Positions 56,167 through 64,000 of a DNA stretch of 64,000 nucleotides are shown here, in pieces. The stretch's first letter is position 1; the number at the start of each line of letters is the position of its first letter. The stretch lies in the NCBI GenBank assembly GCA_032358165.1, contig JAALGY010000043.1:992001-1056000 (forward strand), in the 5' to 3' direction. This DNA is from Diplosphaera chodatii. Lineage: Eukaryota; Chlorophyta; Trebouxiophyceae; Prasiolales; Stichococcaceae. The notes beneath the pieces were generated by a model, which made no database searches, had not been told where the DNA came from, and was given only the letters and a program-made list of their open reading frames with translations. The position numbers were made by a program, and so were the translations under genes.

Positions 56167-56708
56167 ACGCTTTTAGACACGATGGACATGGTTCAAGGTT
56201 TGCAGCTTTAAGTTTGTGCACACCCCAGTTGATAACGGCACGTGGCCACGGCCATTCCAAGGTTGACTGATGGTAACATCCAGGGTCCTCCTCAAGGCCC
56301 ACTTATAGGCCCGCCTACGAGTATTTACATGAATCCCTTTGCTAACTGACGCCAAACACATGAGCCTCCTGGAGGATGACGACTCACATCGCATTTCAAG
56401 ACAGCACATAGCATATGCAGACAATTTGACAAGCCAGATGCCGCACACAAATGGCAAACATCCACATTGGGTTCAGGTGATTAGGTACCTCCCAGCATGC
56501 AATAACACACTTTGCTGGGACGTATGAATGTTCGCACGCTGTAGCCCTGCTCGTTGCACTCTCGAACTTATCGAACGCTGGAGCTTCACGGCGGACTGTC
56601 TGAGCACCGCTCACACAACCTTCGACATGCTGCAGTTGACTCGCTGGGTACCCTGCCAGTTTTTTTGCATTTCCTACATGACGCCTGCATCTGGCCGCTC
56701 ATTAGAGT
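56167..56708. other. Intergenic spacer, 0.54 kb
   Basis: Between two minus-strand genes. A minus-strand TGTAA (TTACA at 56325-56329) about 380 bp beyond the MFS stop could be its poly(A) signal. No exon supported. Confidence 0.35.
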
Positions 56709-59700
56709 CTAGGTGTCGGGCGGCTTATGTCGGTTGCGGCGGTCGTGCATGACATGCTCATTGTCCAGCAGCAGTGCCTCCACCGCCTCCTGCGCGATGT
56801 ACCCCTGCAAAGGCAGCAGATGCCTCGGCCGGCTGTCACCGCTCACAACATCGGGTCGGTGGATCAAGAGAGAATGCGTTGGCAAAAGCAACCCTACACG
56901 GTGATCGACATCATGCTCACCTGGTTTGGCAGCGGCAAGTCTGCAAGGTGCTCCTGCGGGTGCTGCTGCTGCTGCTGCTGCATCAGTGGCGCCTCTAGGT
57001 CATCACCAGCATCCGTCTGCGCCTGTGCTGACAGGCTGCCATTGCCGCGGGCAGCGCTGCACATTTACACCATTAGTCACTTGTTGCAGCAATACACGTA
57101 GCACTTCAGACGAGGCCAGCACAGGGCAGATGTTCACGCAGCACTGCATACGCAGCAGCCAGGGGCAGTGCGGTCAAAGGGAGCCTCCACAGAGCGAACC
57201 GCAGCTACCTGTTGTCGATGGTCAGCGAATAGCCAATGGCGATTGTCATGAGCACTGTGCCTAGAAGGAAGGGCGCGCCGGGGAAGTAGGGCAGCGGGCT
57301 GTCTGTCTTCGTGAACGCCGCAAACATGGCTGCAAACATCAGCGGACCGGTGCCAGTCGCCAGCGCCCTGGCTCCGTACAAGGCTCCCTGCACACGTCGT
57401 GGTGTGCAAATTCTGGAGCTGCATCCAGCAGGGGTGTGCAGAGGATTGCTCAGCACTGCAGGCACCATGACGACCACCAGCAGAAGACAGCCGTGAAACC
57501 TGCCTGGATGGTGCCCTGCTCGCTGTCAGCCACGTTGTTGGCCTTGATGCTGCTGATTGCCGGGAAGGACATGCCGCCCAGTGACCCCAGCGCCACCACT
57601 CCAAAGGCCTGCGGGAGGTGAGAGTGTCAGGCTATACAGTTCTGATGCATCAGGGACATGAGACCCTCAGCTGAGGGGCACCGCCGTCGCTTCAATGGCA
57701 GACACAGTTGCAGACACAGCACGACTGAGGCTCGGCGCCCTACCTGCCATTTGGCGGTGATGAACGATACCAGCAGCATCTCCAGCAGCGCGGCTGTCAG
57801 CCCGACGGTGAGCACACGCGCCTCGCCCAGCCACTTGAGCATGTATCGCAGCACCACCGTCTGGACCAGGAGGCCGCACACGCCGAACATCTCGAACACC
57901 AGCGTCTGCAGTCCAGGAAGCAGCATACTTATCACAAGAGTCCAGCTCTCCAGCTGTATCACCGCTCCTGCTACTCGGACGGCGTTGGGCGGCTTGCGCA
58001 GTCTGACAGTGCATGCAGACTGCCATCAGGCACCATGGCGAAGTGAGGACGCACCACATCCTGCACTGTGAAGTTGAACAGCAGCTTGAAGTACTGGATG
58101 AGCAGGTCCCCCAGTCCGTCTGTCACAATGCCCGACACCATGAGGCATATCTGCAGGACAGCATCAGTGTTTGGTAGATCTCGCAAACAAGAACACCCAA
58201 TTGTCAATCACAGACCACCGCACACCACAGCGGGCTGCAGAGCACTGGCCCATGGTGATAGAGCATCCAACACACCGTCAGCCGCTTGAATAGTTTGGAG
58301 CGGAACAGGATGCGCAACCCAGTTGTGTGCCCCAGCGCCTTTGCATTGCTACTGTCCTGCAGCTGCTGTGCCTGCAGAGCAGCATGCACGCGGCATGTGT
58401 TTTATTGCAAGATGCTGGACATCTGTCATGAGCAACTGCTGCTGTGTCATGGTCAAACGTGCACTCCCAGGTGCTCTGCTGACCCAGATCAATCGGCAGG
58501 ACACACCCACCTCTCGCATGGCCTCGGGCGACAGGGACTCTGGCACGAAGAAATACACGTACGCGACGCACAGCAGCCCGCAGGCACAGGCGCCGTATGT
58601 GGCTGTCAGAGGGGACAGCAGGCTGCCAATCGCCGGCCCAATTAAGATGCCAACGCTGAAAGATGCCATCAGAGCACCAAAACCCGTTGCCCTGGGAAGT
58701 GAAAGCGAGAATCGTAGGTCGTGAGACTGCCGCTTGCTTTGCAACGTCCTCAATAGATGTACAGACACATCCAGCCATGCAGTGACCTGATGAGGTGCCA
58801 GAGGCACACCTGTAGCAGGGTGTGAGCAAGTCTGCAATGTAGGCGAGGCAGATCGAGATGATCGACACAAGGCCGCCAAATGCGCTGGCTGGGTAGTAGA
58901 ACAGCAGCGAGGTGCCGAGTGTCAGGTGGCACAGCAGCACGCCCAGGGGCAGCGAGCCAAGGCACATGGACGCCAGCAAGAATGGGCGCCGCCCCATGAC
59001 ATCGCTCCATGTGCCCACCATCGGCGCCTGCAGTGTGTGACCCACTCCTTCGTGTGTGATTGCAGAAGACGAGAGTCAAGCAGCTTGTTGTGGATGAGGT
59101 GTTGGCCACAGCCTGTGAAGAGGTATGACCCTCTTTACAACCTGATCTGTAGCTTGCATTTTGCAACCTCACAAAGATTGCGCTCACCATTAGGAATGTC
59201 AGCACAGAGTTGGTGAAGAACGAGGTGGATGTGCTCCACCACACGACATCTGAGTACGCATCGCGGCAATCTGGCGGCTGCTTGTGCGGGTGAAAGTCCT
59301 CACAATGAAGCTCGGAGCCGGCACGCCGGCTGGCCATGAAGTCAAGCAGCAGGGCAGGCAACTGCATGAGAGCAACCGCTGTTGAGTGTGGATGGTGCGC
59401 GCACACATTACGTGATGTCCGACACAAAATGAGTGGCATTTGCACAATGCGCATGATCACTGCGCAAATTCGCTAACCTGCGGAGCAATCATCGCAATGC
59501 CTGTACAGGGCAAGCACCTTGTCAGTGCTCCATGCGCAGCGTGCAGCTGAAAAATAGCGTGAAGACTAAAAGCTGTGCAGTTGTGTGTATCGTATGTATG
59601 CCAACTTACCGATGACATACAGCAGCGTCAGTGGGAAGATGCGCCACACGCCGGTCGCGCAGATGTCCCTCACCAGGCCCCGCTCCGGCGGGGACGGCGG

Positions 59701-59733
59701 CGGAGACTGTGGACATGCATCATCCTCCCCCAT
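56709..59733 (-). CDS. Major facilitator superfamily transporter (HIAT1/MFSD14- or plant MEE15-like)
   Basis: Predicted 12-helix membrane transporter, substrate unknown. Twelve phase-consistent exons on the minus strand: 59733-59610, 59500-59478, 59361-59188, 59027-58810, 58691-58511, 58356-58276, 58150-58055, 57905-57744, 57608-57504, 57387-57209, 57056-56921, 56804-56709 give 524 aa. The MFS motif A is clear: GTWSDVMGRRPFLL between helices 2 and 3. Other helices include SFSVGILIGPAIGSLLSPL, YGACACGLLCVAYVYFFVPE and LTVGLTAALLEMLLVSFI. The block FPAISSIKANNVADSEQGTI followed by QGALYGARALATGTGPLMFA is characteristic of tetracycline-transporter-like/HIAT1 proteins. The C-terminal tail has a Gln run (MQQQQQQHPQ) and an acidic segment. 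The start MGEDDACPQSPPPSPPERG is in exon 1. The intron after 57504 needs a GC donor to keep frame. Confidence 0.85.
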
Positions 59734-60496
59734 GTTTCAAATGTTATATTATACCTCCAAGCCGGTGTTTAAACCGTGGACAGCGTCATGTATATTGGCC
59801 AAAGGCTTCAGCGTGGCTGCCAGCAAGCAATGCTGCAAGCCAAGGCGCAAAGGACAGCGTTGATGTAGTCAGGCACTCCTTATGTGCATCAGAGAACCAT
59901 GTGAGACCCAGATAGAAGAGTTCTTTTGCTGGCTCAGCCGCTAACTATGCGGTGTCCGACAATGCACGACCGGATGCTGAGTGCACACTATTCCACTTGG
60001 AAGGTATTGGGCGATGCCGATTGTGGAACGATGCTATCAAGCGCGATAGGTGCGTGGGATGCAATCTAGACACGGAGCGGGTGCGCACATGTGCTAATGT
60101 GTCCAAGCTGGCTCAGGTCTGACCGAGCTTGTCCACGACACAGCTCGATGGGAAAGAATGCTGATCGGAGCATCCGATCATACAGCAGTATTCAATCGAT
60201 TGGGCCGGCTCCAGCCCACAGCATGCACAGCAGCAGTGCGATTGCCGTTTGCTTGCTGAGAAGTCAAGCTTGAGCCAGGGCTCGGCTTTGAGTAGGCTTG
60301 AATGTTTTGAACGCATTGCTCAGGACGTGTGTCGGTCTGATTTGGACGGTCAGATGTCATGTGCTTGGTCAGTCTCGAAACTGTCACAGGCAGGTCGTCT
60401 TGCAGCCTACTCCTGTATGCACCTTTCTGCTGATCTGTATCATCAGTTGTCGAAGAGGCTGCAGGCGCATCCTTGATGCGCTGAAGATCACCCAAC
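59734..60496. other. Divergent promoter region, 0.76 kb
   Basis: Separates the minus-strand MFS gene from the plus-strand SCC2 gene. No exon recognised. An AT-rich stretch (59743-59754) lies only 10-20 bp before the MFS start, too close to be its TATA box if the start is correct. Confidence 0.4.
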
Positions 60497-63400
60497 ATGA
60501 ACGGCGTGCATGAGTTAGAGTTCAGGTCGGCACCGCGGCTGACCAACTTACTGTACACGGATGCGCTGCCGCACCTGCCTCTCCCGCAAGCGGCGCAGCC
60601 GCCCAGCGCTGCATTCACTGACATGCCGCCAGCAGCCGCGGCTGCATATGCACAGGATCCCTCCTTCTTGGAGCTGGCGGCCAGCATGCTGCAGTCTGCT
60701 GACCTCTCCTACATGTGCGCCACAGCTATGCTTTTGGCTGATCTCGCAACACAAATTTTGCACTCATGCATTCTGACCTGCCTCAGCAAGGCGATAGCCA
60801 GCTGACAAGCCTTGTGATGCGTTAAACAGCGAGGCTCGCAGCATGTTGCCGGCTACGGCGGAGCCCTGCGGGCCACTGCATGCTGCACTGCTGGCACAGC
60901 ACCCGGCAGCACTAGAAAATGTCGTCCGGCGTGAGTCCTTCGCCTGTGATGTTCTTGATCATGCATGCATGCATGCATGCATGCGTGCGGTGTGGTAAGG
61001 GGTTTGTGAGGCTTTGGTGGGCTCCTGCAGATGTGGGCCCAGCCCTGCCACCACTGCAAAAGCGGCACCTGACGCTTGCTGCAGCGCCATTGCAAGGCGC
61101 TGCAGATGCAAGAGCCTCCCCGCCATCTGCGAACACTGCCCAGGCAGGCTTGCCTTCATCATCTGCATGCGCTTGGCACCGCAAGTGTCAAGCTCCCCAG
61201 CAAAGACGTGGCTGAGGCTGAACGAGACTGGTACATGCGCAGGCCAGCCCGTCAGCGTCTGCAGCGATGGAGGTGGATGAGGGACTCCCCGCGCCTGTCA
61301 GGCGCAAGCGCAGTGCCCGCAAGCCTGCGCGAGTGGCACCCATTGCCTTTGTTGCTGCAGATGAAGCAGGCAAGGGTGTACCATCGCATTGCTGATGCAT
61401 GTCCTTGCAACAGTACAACCCCGTGCTGAGCCAATGCATATCGCCAAACGGTTGCCATGCTGCAGGTGCATTCGACAGTGCTGTCGTTGCATTTCTGGAG
61501 CATGATGATGCTGCGCCAAGCAGTGGCCGGATGAACACCCAGGATAGCAGGCACCATACCGCCAAGGGGCTGCAGTCCCTGGCAGAGGCAGTGGGCCGTG
61601 CCCGGGCTGCAGATGTTGTCAGGCTGGTGGACGCTGCACTGCTGCGGCGGCTGCTGCTGGCACTGGCTGCATGCACGAAGGCAGCAGAACACGCTCTTGT
61701 GCCGACTGCAGACAGCAATGTGAGTCCTCAAGCGGAGCTACAAGATCCACAGAGCTTCCTCCAGTCCATCACCTGTGTGGCGTGTTGTGGGCTTACGACC
61801 TGCAGGCATGACTGCCATGCTATTGCCCTCCAGGTTTTGGATGCTGTGGCCGCTATCTTTGCCTCAATGGACGCCACTGTGACAATCTTGGGCATCGCAT
61901 CAGCAGCAGGCGTGCCGCGGCATGCAGTCCCAGAGGAGGCGCTAGATCAGGTCAGAGGCCCGCTTCAAGGACAACAGCGACTTGAGACTTGTCCTTTGGG
62001 TGAAGCCAGTTGGCCGAGGACGCTCCGATGGTGCCACCAAAGAGTATGGTGTCATGACCTGGGGTGAAATGCGTCATTCTTGCGCAGGCATGCGCGCTGC
62101 TGCGGCATCATCTGCTGCAGAATGTGCTGGCATTTCATGACGCCCGGCTGCAGCGCCTGCATCGACCCAACCTGGCCAGCGAAGGTGTACTTTCAAATCT
62201 CGTTGGACGGCACAATTGTTCAGCATGTGCATCCATGTGCATCATGGCTGATCAGTGATGAGCAAGTTCTGACTTGCAGATGCCGCAGACGTAAAGGCTG
62301 GCAGCGCACGCAAAGGCCAGAAGGGTGATGCCAAGCCAGCGGCACGGTGTGTGCTGCTACTCATCTGGTCGGGGTTGTCGTTCGCTGACGCGATTGCATC
62401 AAGTTTGTACAGGCATTCAAGCGTTTCACATCGATTCTGAAGCTGGCTGAGGGTTTTCAGGGTGCCTGAGGCGGCGCACGCACTCCAAGGGCGGCTCGGC
62501 TCAGCGCTAGAGCTGCTGGCCCAGCTGCTGTCCGGCAGCGCAGTTGCGCCGACAGCGCTGATCCCGCTGCTGCGAGCTTGTGCGGCCACGCTGACGGTCA
62601 GCCACCTCCGACTGCTGCACGTCCAAGCAGCAGGTCGGCATGCGCTGCCATCACCATGCGCTGTTGCTGCATGGGGACAGCAGCACACCTGTTCAGCATG
62701 CACGTCATGAACCCTGCTGCATGACCCGAGCTGCAGCACTCAAAGCTGCGGGGACCTACGGCAGGCAACTACATGTGAATGTGAGCACATGTGCTGTGCA
62801 GGGGTGCTGGTGGCTGTGTTCCAACACATGCCGCAGCACAGGGGCGCTATCATGGAGGAGCTGGTGGGAGGCGTGCTCCCACATGCATACACCGCCAAGG
62901 CTGTGCCCCGCGCCACGGCGCTGGTGCCGGATCAGCAGCCGCCCGTCCACATCGTCACCTCGCTTGTGCTACAGATGCTGCAGGTGGCCCTGCACTGGCC
63001 GCGCATCCTGTGCTCCTTGCTGATACTCTGCACCACAGGGTCTGTTGTTGCGGGTCCCTGCAACGCCCTCGGACATCCTGTCTGTAGGCTTGTGTGGCGC
63101 TGCCTACAATGGACACTGCCGCTGAGGCCCTGCGGGGATGCTTTTCGCCAGCAATCTTCTGGGCAGATGCGTTCTGGAATGGTCAGCTGGACAGGTGCGA
63201 GCACGAGAGCAGAACATGCCGAGCACCAGTATGCTGATCTTTCGCCCTCACTGCTGTGACTTTGCACCTGGTAAGGCAGCACAGCAATCGTTGGTACTCG
63301 TGTGTTGATAGCATGTTCACCTGCACACAGGCTGAATGCCAACCCCGGCGTGAAGAACGAGGGGGACGCGCAGCTCAAGCTGTGGGTGGAGCGCGTTGTG

Positions 63401-64000
63401 GCAGGTGCGTGGTACATGTGCAATGTTGTTTCTGACAGCATTGGATTGTGCAGCAAATGGTGTCTATGATGACATGTCTGACTTTGCATGCAGATTTGTT
63501 GGCCGTCCTGAACTTGCCCGAGTGGCCGGCAGCAGGCATGTTGCTGACACGTGGCGTGGGCATTCTCAATGGCAGCACTGGCCTTGCCAGCAGCAGTCAA
63601 GTGCGTGATGTATACAGAATCTGCACGATGTATTGCTTGTGTATGCATTGATCGTTCGTGCCTTAGGCATGCTGGGCGTGTGTTAAGCTGCTGCATGATT
63701 GCACGTTGCAGCCTGTGCGTCAGATGGTCGTGGAGCAACTAGGCTGCATTGCTAAGGCGCTGTGGGCAGACAAGGAGGCTGCAGACGGCGATGTTGCCTG
63801 GCTTGCTGCGACATCTGTGCAAGCAGGTGGAATAGGGCCTGAGGAAGTGTCTGCACCTTGTGTGCACAGCTCATTCTGGCAACATAACCCCACAGTTGCA
63901 AAATGCTGGTGGCACTGGCAACGCTTATGCAGGTTGCAAATACAAGTCGACCAGCTAAGCAAACTGTGCAGGTGACATGGAGGAGAACCCCGTGTCTCCC
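60497..64000 (+). CDS. SCC2: Sister chromatid cohesion loader SCC2/NIPBL, 5' part (continues past window)
   Basis: Nuclear HEAT-repeat protein that loads cohesin onto chromatin together with SCC4. The first three exons are phase-consistent: 60497-60714, 60830-60930 and 61031-61184; later exons are seen by similarity but not all joined. The N-terminus (MNGVHELEFRSAPRLTNLLY with DALPHLPLPQ) has the short SLPLP-like motif of plant SCC2. A basic segment RRKRSARKPARVAPIAFV lies near 61280-61345 and may be nuclear targeting. HEAT-type helices follow: VLDAVAAIFASMDATVTILG, CALLRHHLLQNVLAFHDARL with QRLHRP, MPQHRGAIMEELVGGVLPHA, HIVTSLVLQMLQ, and the conserved DLLAVLNLPEWPAAGMLL near 63494-63546. The order matches plant and animal SCC2. 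The reading frame is open into MVVEQLGCIAKALWADKEAA near the edge. Exons between 61184 and 62060 need transcript data. Confidence 0.82.
60960..60988. repeat. (ATGC)n microsatellite
   Basis: About six to seven ATGC units followed by GTGC, lying in intron 2 of SCC2. It is self-complementary, so it can form a hairpin. Confidence 0.85.

Noticed and set aside
60960..60988. ATGC run as a functional site
   Set aside because: A simple microsatellite in an intron; no other support.

Overview
This is nuclear DNA of a eukaryote, most likely a core chlorophyte green alga. Genes are broken into short exons with consensus GT...(C/T)GCAG introns, many of them 80-300 bp. The DNA is GC-rich, TGTAA occurs as a candidate poly(A) signal, and a very large Pro/Ser-rich (hydroxyproline-rich type) wall glycoprotein is present. 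The COP1-type WD40 protein, the plant-type sugar-phosphate/phosphate translocator and the SCC2 loader fit the same lineage. I cannot name the genus. No prokaryotic operon, CRISPR array, rRNA, tRNA or intact transposon was found.

Most gene models were built by hand-joining exons and checking that intron phases stay consistent and that total CDS length is a multiple of three. Layout (strand): 618-3367 (+) TPT/drug-metabolite-type translocator; 4997-21767 (+) giant 18-exon Pro-rich glycoprotein (predicted 4,810 aa); 22298-25006 (-) COP1/SPA/RUP-type WD40 protein; 26295-27936 (-) armadillo-repeat membrane protein; 28989-30786 (-) unrecognised Cys-cluster protein; 31609-32695 (+) GNAT acetyltransferase; 33127-35997 (+) unrecognised secreted protein; 36338-38116 (-) SURF1; 38710-45766 (+) 23-exon secreted GH5 endoglucanase with three CBM1-like modules; 46419-48336 (-) RPB5; 49073-51836 (+) tubulin-tyrosine-ligase-family protein; 52196-53501 (+) organellar ribosomal protein uS15; 54041-56166 (-) unrecognised 442-aa protein; 56709-59733 (-) MFS transporter; 60497 to window end (+) cohesin loader SCC2/NIPBL, truncated by the window.

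The standout is the 4997-21767 gene. It combines a secretory signal, an N-terminal globular region, long Ser-Pro-Pro-Pro tracts, two near-identical copies of a compact FDDL-type domain, 49 in-frame copies of a 120-bp (40-residue) coding repeat inside one 6,747-bp exon, a Ser/Thr/Ala/Pro mucin-like stretch, a second unrecognised globular region and a final Pro-rich tail. Its repeats show at least three scales of duplication: SPPP micro-repeats, the 120-bp unit with 2,160-bp-spaced higher-order copies, and 1.7-2.0-kb segmental copies that carry introns with them. The GH5 gene about 17 kb downstream is a second secreted, Pro-rich, wall-directed protein with its own internally duplicated modules. 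Together they suggest a locus rich in extracellular-matrix functions among ordinary housekeeping genes (RPB5, SURF1, uS15, SCC2).
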